A stretch of 64,000 nt of DNA, from NCBI GenBank assembly GCA_012976225.1, contig JAAVVG010000001.1, positions 248,001 to 312,000 on the forward strand, read 5' to 3'. The DNA is from Golubevia sp. BC0850 (lineage: Eukaryota; Basidiomycota; Exobasidiomycetes; Golubeviales; Golubeviaceae). Of this stretch, positions 51,285-62,645 are shown one piece after another. Under the pieces are notes generated by a model. That model was not told where the DNA came from. It made no database searches and saw only the letters and a list, made by a program, of their open reading frames with translations. The translations under genes were made by a program, and so were the position numbers. Position 1 is the first letter of the stretch, and the number at the start of each line of letters is the position of its first letter.

Positions 51285-52015
51285 ACAATTGAACAATCTC
51301 TCTCGTCAGCATTTCTTTATTAGACCTCCTTAACATGTACTTTTAGACATTTTTCGCATGTCCTTTCATCTTCTTTGCAGCCATTCACTCTTGTTATTAG
51401 TCTTGTAGTCTTCGTTTTTTTATCTCTCTTCTTATCAATGGACACTTTTTCTCGAAGGTTTCATATTGTAGTCCTCGAGTCTGGAGTCTTTCTTCTCAGG
51501 TCAATATACAGACTTCTTTGCATCACAGAAGAATCATGAAAAGTCAAAAGCTGTTTACAAGCGATATACTATACTGTATGACAGCAAAATGCTAAACAAC
51601 CGTCCGATTGAAATGCCAGGTAGCTGACATGTTGTTGAGGGGTAATGAAACAGAGTGAGGTGGAGACCTGTCGAGACGCTGACCCAAGACTTTACTTCGG
51701 TTTGAGCTTGATTGACGAGAGAACTTTTCTCGAGCATCGCTGAGTAACGTAGAGAGGTGGTAGTTCTGAAAAGGAAGGAAATAGCTGGGTCAGAAGACGA
51801 GATGCTTGAGAAAGGCAGTTCAATCCGAATACTCGCCAAGTCACGTGGAGTCAAGCGTTTTCCAATCGCGAGAGGAAAGAAAAGAAGCATGCGTCAGACT
51901 CAAAAGTCAGAGTAAAACTGAGAGCCGTACATCTATCTTACTCACGATTCAGAAAGCCACTTTGACTAAGCCGCTATCAACTCATAACCACATTTGCTAA
52001 CTTTCCAGTTTGACG
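51285..52015. other. Intergenic region
   Basis: 3' UTR of the deacetylase and the 3' side of F-box relic C. Open frames are short; nothing recognised. Confidence 0.45.
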
Positions 52016-53635
52016 TCAAACAAGGTTGGGCGCATTTTTCCTGAACTCTTCTCTGAATGTCTCATGGCCATTAGTGGCCAGAGTATCGAGAGATGGATAC
52101 TTGAACCTTGAGAACCACGAAACAACTGCTGCGTCTCCGAGTTTTAGACTTCTTATTTTTGGTAACGTATAGTAGAAGTTTGAAGAAGGCACCGGAAGAA
52201 CAGAGTTATGGAACTGGTCGTATTCAAGTTCCACCAAACTTGAGCTACACCGAATGAAAAGAGATTTGAGGCAATCGAAAGCTTCTAAAGCGGTCCCGTT
52301 TGAACGTAAGTCGAGTCTTTGGAACTTTGGAGCTGTGATACTGGAGAACAAACCTAAGATGACCGGACTACAGAAAGAGAGATATAGATCCACGAGTTGT
52401 GGAAATGATCTAGAGAGTCCACCGTTAAACCTTTGGATGACATCATCTTCTCCGTTGGATATACGAGTTAGTGATAAACTTTTGAGAGTTACAGTGTATT
52501 TGATGAGCATGAAAGTGAACTCGGATGAGGAAGTAAGACTTAAACGTGAATCCATATTTTGAAGTTCTAAATCTTCAAGACCTCCCCCAATCCAGTGAGA
52601 AAAATCTACCCAAGGAGGCTTATTGTTTCTGCCCATAAATTCATGCTTCTTCAGGGTTTGTTTTCTAGAGATTAAGGGAGTGGGTATATCAAATAGTTTG
52701 GCTTCAGCTCCTTCCTCCCCTGGACCGTTAGTCAAATACAAGCTGAGAGAGTTGAGGTTGGGCAGCTGACAGCAAATTGAAACACGCTGGTAGTCTCCCA
52801 TACGTCCATGAACAATGCTAAGCTCTTAAGGGTGAATCTAGAAGTCTCCAGTGCTCCCAGAATTGCTAAAGGTGTCCATCGGAAAAGCCCATGTCCCAAC
52901 TTGAAGTTCCGTTAAACCGCTTCCTGTAAATTATCGTACACAATTCTTCAGTTCTTGAACGAGTGTACCCACTTCCGGCTTAGTTCCAGTACCACCGTTA
53001 GAGACTATATTTGCTTTCTTTGTTCCAGGCTTGCCATTGTCAACCTTAACGTTTACGCTTAGAGGGACAGTCATCTCGGTCGACTTTAGATTTAGAAACT
53101 TCTTAAGATTGTTAAAGAGATACAAGACTATCTCCATGTACGTGTAGTCCAATCCATGATCTGAGTTGTTTTTGACTACGAATTCGACTTCTTTGAGACT
53201 GAACTGAGATTTCTGGAGGATGTCACTGAATAGTTCAAGGCCGGTGAGACTATCACTATTTGGAAGCTCTATGATATTCTCCGTAAACTCCCTGGCGAAA
53301 TGAGATATGTCAAAGGAAGCTCTAATGAGGGAATTGAGACTGAGAGCGGATAATCGAGTGAAATCGTACAGGAGACGATAAATCTGGCTACTTTCTCCAC
53401 TGCTTGTAAGATCTAATTCTGTGTGAAGAGAAGGGGTTGATAAAATTGAAGTTCTCCAAGAATGGCAGACCAAGCTGGATCGAGCTATGACTGTTGGTGG
53501 AAAAGAGGAGAGTACTTGGGAGAACATCTCTTGCGATAGGACACCGATTGAATCCTTTCTTTGAGGGAGTTTAACTTGAGGGACTACTCCCACCAATTCT
53601 CTCGATGTACTAGCTGCATCTCGATTCTGTGCCAT
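52016..53635 (-). pseudogene. F-box/LRR-like protein relic, copy C
   Basis: The best preserved copy. From the ATG at 53635 (MAQNRDAAS) an open frame runs to 52931 with an F-box core VLSQEMFSQVL, VIARSSLVCHSW and SQIYRLLYDF. A TAA then interrupts. Homology to copies A and B resumes behind it in two further frames (an LKSLALF-like part near 52830) and continues from 52801 to 52016 with leucine-rich segments such as LPNLNSLSLYL and CLKSLF. The stop plus two frame changes suggest a pseudogene, or a truncated gene that still makes the N-terminal 235 residues. Its start lies 88 bp from the divergent SPC34-like gene, with a C13 run between them. Confidence 0.6.
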
Positions 53636-53706
53636 ATTTCTAATTTGAGTTGATGGGGTTGGGAAGACAAAGAGCTTGCTTGCTTCTCCCCTCACTAGTT
53701 CACATA

Positions 53707-53719
53707 CCCCCCCCCCCCC
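53707..53719. repeat. C13 homopolymer before the SPC34-like start codon
   Basis: Thirteen C ending three bases before the ATG at 53723, inside the shared upstream region with F-box relic C. Confidence 0.9.
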
Positions 53720-53722
53720 ATC

Positions 53723-56043
53723 ATGGAATCTCATCTTACGGCTAATCTAGCCACTCTATCTTCAACTCTATCTTCAATTTCAACCCTTCATTCAAAAGCA
53801 GATGTCACAAACTCCAAATCGACGCTTCAACCATTCACTTCAGCCATTTTGAACTCTTACAACTTGGATATCACCTCTTTCATCAGAGACGCTGAACAAT
53901 TAGAAGAGAACCTCTTTTGGGTTCCGCCAACACCTGGTTCAAAGGATTCAAAAGATTCAAAGAATAGATCGGATGACTCAAAGAAGAACAACCAATCTGT
54001 CGTTGATGACGATCTGGGTGCCAACGCCTTGATGCCTAGGAATCCAGAGAGGAGACAACCTGTACCTCCCACTCCTCTCAGGCAGGCGAACACGAGGGAT
54101 GGAAGGAACGTAGCTGAACAGTATGGTGCTAGAACTCTTCTCTTGGCAGCGCAGAAGTTGGTCGACAACTAGTGAGTGAACAGGCGCGTCGAGGAGGGCG
54201 AGGAGGTAGAGAACAACAGGACAGAAGAGAATCAGCCTGGGGCTCGCAGCTTCGTCTTCTGCCCTCGAAGTAATCCTGAATGGATATAAGCTATTCTTCT
54301 GTAGTACTCGCTCTGTCAAACGCGGCTTGCACGTCTGACACCATCTAACTGGACGCGCCTTCCCAACTCTTCCACAGCATCCCAACTCCTCGGGCCCGCA
54401 AGCACATCAAACAACTCCTTCGACGCCAATCTGAGCTCTCATCTTCTTTCTCTAAACTCGATCGTCACGCCGCTATTCTCGAGGAAGCAATCTCTAGAGG
54501 TGGTAGAGCGCCTTCAGATCACAGCAATCCTGATTTCAACATTCAAGCCTCAAGCAATGCTCCTGTCAGGTCTAAAGCCGAGGAGGACTCTGAATTGAAG
54601 ACTTTGAGAGAGGCTCTTCAGAAGGAGGAGATGGAGATGATGGCTTTGGAAGAGATGGAGAAGGAGCTGGAGAGAGAAATTAGGAAGAACAAATCTGTAG
54701 CCAGCTCTGGGACTAGTGGATCAAAGAGCTCTGCGGATGTGAAGAAGGTGAGTGAAGACCGACTTTTCAATGCCAAGGATGGGACATGCGGAATCAGGCA
54801 GAAGGGAGGAAGAAGACGCATATCGATGCGAAGGACAGAACAAACCCAACTATCCTGACTCGCAGACAGACTCACACCCATTCATCGTCCTTGCCTTGCC
54901 TTGCTGCCCATCCAGACCGCTGCTAGCACTTCTTCTGCTCGTTCTTCAGCCACTTCACGCCCATCGGTTGGAACCCGGCCTCTCGCTTCGCGCTCAAGTG
55001 CAAGCTCTTCCTCTCCTTCCAGCTCAAGCAACGTCAAGCGAGTCTCCAGCGGTTCGACTCCGACTGCTTCCAAATCTGCTTCTGGAAGTCCCTCAGCTAC
55101 CACAAAAGCTCGAATTTCGCTCAAATCAAGCACACTCACCTCCAAAAAGAGTCCTCAAGACGCCAAACCAGTCAAAGCTTCCGATGCAGCCTCAAAGGAG
55201 TCGAGCCCAGCTATCGGAACCTCCCAGCAGGAGTTCAGAGAAGGACAGAAATCAACTACTGCTCAACCGACGATGGAGGACAAGCAGGAGGAATCTTCAA
55301 CGACCCAGGAAGAAGCGGAACACGAGGAGGAAGAGGAGGAGAGGACGGTCAGGCTAGCACCTCCTGAGGACGATCAGCCAGAGGAAAATCTTCTAGACGA
55401 ACCTATTCCTGAAGAGCTGACCGCCAAAACGGCAGTGCCGAACGATCCATACGCTTCTCCTTACACCAAACCGATTCCTCAAGCTACCGATGAGCTGGAA
55501 CGGATCTCTGAGTTGATCTGGAACACTTTCCCAGAAGTTCTAAGATCCTCATCTCTGCCGAATTCTTCGAACAAGGACTCAGCAGACTTTGTTGAGACTT
55601 TGGCAATGATAGACTCTCTAGCCAATCCACCCGCCTCGAGTCAAACTGGAGGAGACGTTTCAATGTCAGAAGACGGAACTGTCGTCACTACTTCTTCGAC
55701 TTCTTCAACAGCTTCTTCCACTACTGGTCCACCGGCTTCTCCTACTCCTGGAAATACCATCTTCTGCTTAATCCTTTCTTACCTCTTAAGAAGCGAGGAA
55801 CCTCATCAAGAAGAGTTCACGTTCTTGAAACAGCTATGTGAAGTGTGGTGGGAGAGAGAAGGTAGAGATCTATTCGTCAAGGCTTATCCTCCTCATGTTA
55901 GGGAAGAAGACGTCAATTTGAATGAGAGTGGTACTGCTATGGCAACAAGAGCTGTTTTCTCGATGGCTGGAAAGAAGTTGGCTTGGCCTAGGAGAGCTAA
56001 AGATGGTACTCATAAGGTTTCGTTCGGAACTGGTTTACAGTAA
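53723..56043 (+). CDS. SPC34: DASH/Dam1 complex subunit Spc34-like, with long C-terminal extension
   Basis: Three exons: 53723-54171, 54378-54747, 54916-56043; 648 aa. The DASH ring couples kinetochores to spindle microtubules. The N-terminal FTSAILNSYNLDITSFIRDAE and ENLFWV fit the Spc34 pattern (I-x-LIRD-x-E-x-HE-x-LF). The middle GARTLLLAAQKLVDNY and a SELSSSFSKL helix, then a coiled coil (DSELKTLREAL), also fit. Known Spc34 proteins end about here; this one continues for about 375 residues: a Ser/Ala-rich basic stretch, an acidic stretch and a folded-looking end (CLILSYLLRSEEP, LKQLCEVWWEREG). The junction before the extension is a clean GT-AG in frame, and the third exon has no early ATG of its own, so the fusion reading is preferred. 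Assignment rests on weak patterns. Confidence 0.65.
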
Positions 56044-56436
56044 TTTATGTCGGTTCTCTTCATTTTGATTGATACTGTCAGACTCTGTTGAACCTCCTTT
56101 TATTCTCTTCTCTCCTGCTCAGTACTCCTTACCGCCCCGACTGCTTGATACTAATCTCCCTTTCTCATGTATCCTATTTATAACATCTCGAACCTGTTAG
56201 GCTTATAGGATCTCTCAATAGCTTCTTTAAGGTAGAGAAGAAGAATTGCTAGCAGAGAAGTCAGGACAAGCACAAACTGGGCTGAAAGCATGCATTCTTA
56301 CAGGAATCTATAGCTAGAGTACAAGAATGATTTGCAATGTTGGAAGGAGAATGAAGCGACTTGTGAGAAAGCAAGCGAAAAAGGAATTTTTAGGAGATAT
56401 GAGACAAGGAGACTAGAGACAGCGAGACGGAACCTT
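56044..56436. other. Convergent intergenic region
   Basis: 3' UTRs of the SPC34-like and GH16 genes. Nothing else seen. Confidence 0.5.
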
Positions 56437-58213
56437 CTAACAAAGCTGCCACATCTTAACAGAATCCACCACCATGGCTCTGTCTTTGGGAGATCCCCAA
56501 GTAGGGTACCATTGATCCTTGGCCTTCCAAAAGTCGCTGACAGCGTTGAGGCCATTGTTCGACCAGGGCTTGTCGTCCTTCTTTCCGTCCTCGAAGTATC
56601 CGTTCGTCCCTCCGACAGCGACGTTCAAGATGAGATAGAACTCTTCGTCGAAAGGAGCAACGCTTCTATCCGTCGCTCCAGACCAGGGGTCTACAATCTG
56701 AGTTCCATTGGCTGTCGATGAAGGGAAGTCGCCTCGAGTCCAGAATGGTTCGTCGAACTTGACTGAGAGCACCTTGTGGACGGGACTTCCTTCATAGGTG
56801 TAGATACCCTCTGAATAGTAGAGAAAGAAGAAAAGAGAAGTCAGTAAATGGCAAAGGGACCGAGCTCTGCCCCTCCTCTCTTTCTTTCCGGTCACTCACC
56901 TGGAGTCCATTCCATCCCAAAAGTGTGGAAGCCTTCGTTGTAGAAATCAGAGTAGAGTCTGCGGATATCGGTCGTTTTTGGGTACTGGTCGTGGTTGGTG
57001 TCAGTCCCCCAATGAAGGGAAGAACGGAAAGCGTTGGTGAGGACGTCTGATCTCTCTTTGGCGACGTTCCCTTTACTCTCTACGATGTCAATCTCTCCAG
57101 ACTGAGGCCAAGACCCGTAGACGGAGTCCTGGAATGGATGAGTAGGGAAACGAATACTGGATCAGTTGGAGAGAAAAGTCAAAAGGAGGAGAGAAAGTAG
57201 GCAATGGAACTCACCTTTGGCATCAGCCAAACAGCAGGCCAGATCCAATCACCTGTTGGCAGCTTGGCAGTGACCTCGACCCTTCCGTACTTGATGGTTC
57301 TAGAGAAGTTGGTGATGAGTCTTGCTGATTGGATAGGTGGAAGGATGGCCCCAGTGGTCGAGTTCGACACTTTAGCACAGCTCGCATCGGTTCGATTGGA
57401 AGCAGTACAAAGATTGGATTGAGTTAGGTTGAGATTGTATCCATCGATGATGGCGGCTTCTCCAAGAGCGTCAGAAGTCAGGGTGGGTACGATGTAAAGC
57501 TTTCCGTCTTCGACCTGAAGGTGAGAGAGGGATAGAAGTCAGTAAGAAGACGTCGACATCTTCAGCTCGAGTCCAGTCCCCAGTCGCTAACTCACAAAAC
57601 TGTTGTTGGTAGAGTCGGTGGTCCATTCGAACTCATGATTCCCGAATCCACCAGTCTCTTGCTCATGGAACCAGATGCTCTTGTCGATTGAGTCTCCATT
57701 GAAATCATCTTGCATCGTCAAACAATACTTGTTCTTGGGGACCGAAGCGTAGCCGGAATAGACGATACCCAAGAAGCCAAGAATCCCCATGATGATAGCG
57801 ATGACAAAGATCCAATAGGCTTTCCTATCTGATTTCTTTCTGTCGATGTTGAGCAGCCAAGGCTTCTCTGGAGTTTGATCAGGATCCAGAGCTCTCGATT
57901 CGAAGGCCTTGCGATGTCGAAGATGAGAAGCGAAGGAGAAGCCACTGGGTGCCATCGAGCCAGCTCCTGGAGTAGAGATCCCGTTGATGTGATGTTGATT
58001 GTTGAAGTTGAATTGACTAGACGCAGAAGATTCTTGACGGCTGTGGCTATTGAATGGAGAAGGCTGCTCAGCGACTGGAGTCCCGGCTGGGTAAGAGGCT
58101 CGACTTCGTACGCTTGCTGGGTGAGTTGAAGGTGATTGAGAATGATTCGAGGCAGAGCTTGAGCTCTCGAAAGGATTGGAGGCCTGGACGACTTCAGGTT
58201 GAGTGGAGTCCAT
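56437..58213 (-). CDS. GH16 beta-glucan hydrolase/transglycosylase, type II membrane protein
   Basis: Four exons: 58213-57596, 57514-57215, 57128-56900, 56810-56437; 506 aa. A Ser-rich cytosolic N-terminus is followed by one membrane segment (about residues 135-160, WIFVIAIIMGILGFLGIVY) and a lumenal/extracellular GH16 domain: DDFNGDSIDKSIW, GRVEVTAKLPTGDWIWPAVWLMP, and the catalytic motif GEIDIVES (nucleophile and acid/base Glu present). MEWTPG and YLILNVAVGG follow. The layout resembles Skn1/Kre6, needed for beta-1,6-glucan, but the GSWPQSGEIDIVE form is nearer to GH16 endo-beta-1,3-glucanases. Likely role: wall beta-glucan remodelling. TATAAAA lies about 110 bp upstream. Divergent from the GT2 gene. 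Confidence 0.92.
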
Positions 58214-58324
58214 TGTTGTGGAGGAGTAGAGGTGGGAGATGAGAGAGCAGCTGTCTAGGTGTCGGGTTGAGATGAGTGAGTGGAAATGTGGATGGTTCGA
58301 AGAAGATGAAACAAAAGGTCTCTC

Positions 58325-58331
58325 TTTTATA
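58325..58331 (-). promoter_or_regulatory. TATA box of GH16 gene
   Basis: TATAAAA on the minus strand, about 110 bp before the ATG at 58213. Confidence 0.55.
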
Positions 58332-58970
58332 CCTGGGAGAGCCAGTGGAAGGTCCTTTTCATCTCTAGACCAGGTCGGTTTATCAAGGGACTGAAACCAG
58401 CTCGCTCGGGACTGCGACTCTTTTGAGATGGTTCTAGAACTCTTTCTCTCACTTTCCCTCCCGACTTGGCCTTTGATCTGCATCTAGTTTCCGAGCGTCT
58501 GGATGCGCTCAGCCTAAAATGATAGGAAAAAAGCTCAGGTACGATTCTTGGTTTGTTTGTTGACACACGAGATTGATTCAGACAGGTCGATTTCTCCGCA
58601 TGTGGGTTCGCTTTTAGAAGGATCAAAACAGTTACTTGCACCAATCAAAGCTCTCAATAGTCCTTTTCAGAGGTATCGGTTCGAGAGAAGAAGACCTGAG
58701 ACCCTCGTAGGGACTTCGCTGCAAGCGGAAAGGAATCGCACCTCCCGCCTCACCTCTTGTCGTCAGGATCCTCGAGCGCTAATTCCCAGATACCGGAACT
58801 CATATCCAGTGGTGGATTCCATGAATGAATGATCTAGAATTCTCCGGGGTGCCTGAGATCCAGAAAAAGTCGAAGTTGGCGTCAGGGTCAGTCCACGCCA
58901 GTTCAGGTTCAAGCCTGGACTAGAGTCAGCTCGACCTCGAGATGCTGCGGGATCAGTTCCCAGAAAATGG

Positions 58971-58978
58971 TATATAAA
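58971..58978 (+). promoter_or_regulatory. TATA box of GT2 gene
   Basis: TATATAAA about 130 bp before the ATG at 59110. Confidence 0.6.
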
Positions 58979-59109
58979 GCCAGAACATAGTTCAACATTA
59001 TTCTATCACTCATCCTCTCCTCTTCTATCATCCTCCGCCCTACCTCTTCAATACCTCTCTCTCTCTCTCTCTCTTCTCCACACCCTTCCTACTTCATCAA
59101 CTCTCCGCC

Positions 59110-62100
59110 ATGAGTCGCATGCTCAAGGCTATCCGCAAAGCCAAATTCGAAGGAGCCCTCCCTGAAGCCGCCACTCCATCTGTCATGTCTGAGAAAGACA
59201 CCACTACTGGCCTTCTAGACGCAACCACTCCTCGAACTCCCAACACTCCTGGTCCGATGAGCGGGTTGGGAGGAGGAGGATCCTACTTTGGATCTGAAGA
59301 TGGAGCTCAGTCTCCAGTCTCCAGCCTTCCTTCAGCCGCAAGTCATGCTAGCTTCTTGAACCAAAGAGAGGCCCACGACATCATGGCTTCTTACCTCTAC
59401 CGCATCTCTCGTGCCAAGGTGAGTGACAGAAGAAGAGAGAGAGAGAGAGACACACAGGGAGGAAGAACTCCAACGCTGACCGCCTTTCTCTATCTCTCTT
59501 CCCTCCTTTTCAGAACTGGTTCTCTGAAGACGACAACGTAGCTTCTGGTATCGCTCTTCGTCTCTCCAAAGGTCAATACGTCATCTGTCCAGCTGCCGAC
59601 CCCAGACTCGAGTCCTTCTACCAAGCTCTCACCGTTCTCAACGTCGAGGTCGCTATGAAGTGCACCTCTCCTGTCGTCAAGGCCATCACTGGAAGACTGA
59701 TCCCAGGTACTACTCAGATCCCACTCACTGCCTCTGAGCACGTTCAAGTCGTCGAGACCATGGAGGAGCTCAAAGGAGCTCGCAAGGCTCAGAACTCTTG
59801 CTTCGTCAGAGAAGAGCAAGCTCTCATCATCTGGTGCGACCACGTCGACCGACTAGAGACGAGTGCTCAAGCTTTGGAGGACAAGATGATCTCTTTCGTC
59901 TGGAAGAGCGTCACTTCCGCCAAGCAAGGAGCTCCAAAGGACGCTTCTTTCGCCAGCTGGAGCATGGAGCAAACCGCAGCAAACCAATCTCCTATCCTCT
60001 CTAACTCTGGTTCCTCCCTCGAGAACTCCTCCAACGAGAAGCAATTCGACTCTGAGAAGGCCATGGACAAGTCTCAAGAGAGGCCAGCCTGCCTGCAGGC
60101 CCCTCTTCTGCACGGTCTAGCCTTCGCGCTCAACCTCTGCCTTCTAGGATTGATGGCCAGAACTCTGGTTCAGGAATCAGCTCTGGATGGATCATGGCTC
60201 AGACTCGCCATCTTTGCTGCCGCTCCCTTTATCTCGATCGTTATGCTTTTCTTCACAGACAACATCGGTGAGTGCTTTTGTCTCTCTTGTCTTTGGTCCA
60301 CTCACGTCGAGATCCTATGCTTACTTCTTTCCTTTCTTCTTCTCCGCTCCGACAGTCGGATCTCTCGCCATGATTCTCGCTCCGATCCGGCAGATGGGTT
60401 CCAACTCTCGCTACTACTCTGGTCTGCCTCCCACTCGAATGACCGACAAGCTACCCCACATCACCATCCAGATGCCAGTCTACAAGGAGTCGCTAGAGGG
60501 AGTCCTCAAGCCTACCATCGCCTCTCTGGAAAAGGCCATCTCCACCTACGAGCTTCAAGGAGGTACCGCCTCGATCATCGTCTCGGAAGATGGAATGCAG
60601 CTCATCAGCGCTGAGGATCAGGAGATTCGCAGAGAGTACTACGACCTTCACAACATCGGATGGGTAGCCAGACCAGGTCACAACCAGCACGGATACGTTC
60701 GCAAAGGTCGATTCAAGAAGGCTTCCAACTTGAACTTCACCTGTCAACTCTCTCTCGCCGTCGAACGTCTCATGACTTCCGAACGTCCTACCTCTGGAGA
60801 AGCCGCCTCGCAATGGAACGAAGCCGACGAGAACTCTCTCTACCAGACCTGTCTAGCCAAGTGCCTTCCAGAACTCCACGAGAAAGCTGAAGCCGCTGGA
60901 AACATTCGTATCGGAGATCTCATCCTGCTCATCGACTCTGACACTCGTGTTCCAGAGGATTGCTTCTTGGACGCCGCCTCTGAGATGAGTCAGTGCCCAG
61001 ACGTAGGAGTCCTTCAACACTGCTCCGGAGTCATGCTGGTCACCAACAACTACTTTGAGAAGGGAATCGGATTCTTCACTCGCCTGGTCAATTTCTCCAT
61101 CTCTTACGTCGTCTCAAACGGGGACATCGCTCCCTTCATGGGACATAACGCTTTCCTGAGATGGAGCGCCGTCCAAGATGCTTCTTTCGTAGACGAGGAG
61201 GACGGAGTCAAGAAGGTCTGGTCAGAGTCTCACGTCTCTGAGGATTTCGACATGGCTCTCCGTCTGATGATGAAAGGGTACATCACTCGATGGGCCACCT
61301 ACTCCAACAACGAGTTCGAAGAGGGAGTCTCCTTGACTTGCGACGACGAGCTGAATCGATGGCAAAAGTACGCTTTTGGATGCTCAGAACTGGTATTCCA
61401 TCCCTTCAAGAAATGGTTTACAAAAGGTCCTCTGACTCCTCTCTTCAAGACCTTCCTCTGGTCTGAACTACCCGTACACTACAAGTTTGCCGCCTGCTCC
61501 TACATCTTCTCCTACTATGCCATCGGATCCGCTCTACCTCTCACCGTTGGTCTCTTCCTCGCTCAGGGATGGTACTACCCAATCCTCGATCCAGGTGAGT
61601 CAGACCACTTGAGCGTCTCACTGTAGGACTCGCCTACTCACTATTCTCCTTCCTTCGTTTCTCTTTCTCCCTTGCTTTTAGTATTTATGCCTCCCTTCCA
61701 GATCTGGGTAGCTGTAGCTGTGGTGTTCATGGCCGGCGGAAACGCTGCTACTACTATCGCTCGTTATCGTTGCAAATCGATCGGTCTAGGATCCGCCCTC
61801 GTCGAGCAGCTTACTTGGTTGCCTTTTACTTGTGAGCGCTGGGTTGAGTTGAGTTCATAGTCTTTCCTCTCTTTTCTGATCGATTCACTCACCCGGTCTC
61901 TTCTTCCCTCCTCCCTCTCATCCAGTCGTCTTCTTCGGAGGTCTCTCTTACCACGTCATGACTGCCCTCATCTCTCATCCTCTTGGGATCAACATGACAT
62001 GGGGAGCGACCAACAAGGACGCAGATGAAAGCAACTTCTTCATCGAGCTCCCTCGAACCATCAAGAACTTCTGGAAGCCTTTCTTGATCTGCTTCGCTCT

Positions 62101-62254
62101 CCTGGGCGGGATCGTCGTCCTGTCGATTGGGGTTCTTCCTCTAGTCTGGAGGATCGAAGACTTCTTCACTTTCTGGCCACTTCTACTCTGTGCTGCTCTC
62201 CACATCCTCTACCCAGTTGTTCTCAACCCAGCCCTTCTTAGGTTTTCTTTCTAA
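59110..62254 (+). CDS. Membrane GT2 polysaccharide glycosyltransferase
   Basis: Five exons: 59110-59418, 59514-60267, 60356-61594, 61682-61831, 61926-62254; 926 aa. A cytosolic N-terminus of about 300 residues precedes two membrane segments (ALNLCLLGLMARTL; FAAAPFISIVMLFF). The GT2 domain has ITIQMPVYKESLEGV, SEDGMQ, LLIDSDTRVP (DxD, about residue 547) and SEDFDMALRL (catalytic ED, about 649). Instead of the QxxRW of processive GT2 enzymes it has DDELNRW. Four or five further membrane segments follow (SYIFSYYAIGSALPLTVGLFL and others). It looks like the fungal GT2 family related to cellulose/hyaluronan synthases rather than a chitin synthase. Sugar donor unknown; wall or capsule polymer is inferred from the divergent GH16 neighbour. 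Confidence 0.9.
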
Positions 62255-62645
62255 AAGTGCATCGCCACCCAAAAAAACCAACAGCCTCTCCTTTCTCCAT
62301 TGCCCTTCTCTCAAGCCTCAAGTCTACCCTTCTCAGCTTCAATCGTTTTCTCTCATCTCTTGTTTCCATTTAGATTACATCTGCACCCTTATCCCTTGTG
62401 CCTCATTCCTCGTCGCTTCACACTGTACTTTATACCTCCGCATCTATCAACACTTTGGTTTGCCTTTAGCACCTTTCTTTCTGACTTCAATTTGCGTAAA
62501 AGTCTCCTGGAACTTGAGCGGATTCACGCAGATAGCGGCAACGGTCAAAGACTCTATGGATTGCAAACAAAAGGAGAGTTTCTATTCAACATACTACGAG
62601 AATCACAGTCTAAAGAAACAGAGAGGTGGTTCCCTCATGTAGTCT
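62255..62645. other. Convergent intergenic region
   Basis: 3' UTRs of the GT2 and AMP deaminase genes. Nothing else seen. Confidence 0.5.

Larger units (their letters stand above)
58214..59109. promoter_or_regulatory. Shared divergent promoter of the GH16 and GT2 genes
   Basis: About 900 bp. Minus-strand TATAAAA at 58331-58325 serves GH16; plus-strand TATATAAA at 58971-58978 serves GT2, about 130 bp before its ATG. A CT-repeat leader follows at about 59055-59074. A short stretch around 58890-58918 can fold back on itself. No coding region recognised. Confidence 0.6.

Noticed and set aside
58858-58920. tRNA-like stretch with an A-box-like and a B-box-like motif and a short closing stem
   Set aside because: The B-box resemblance (GGTTCAAGCC) is good but the T-stem has a mismatch, no D or anticodon arm folds, and the acceptor stem pairs only five bases. 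It lies in the GT2 promoter.
59110-62254. Chitin synthase
   Set aside because: The GT2 domain lacks the chitin-synthase EDR and QRRRW blocks; the motifs fit another fungal GT2 group.
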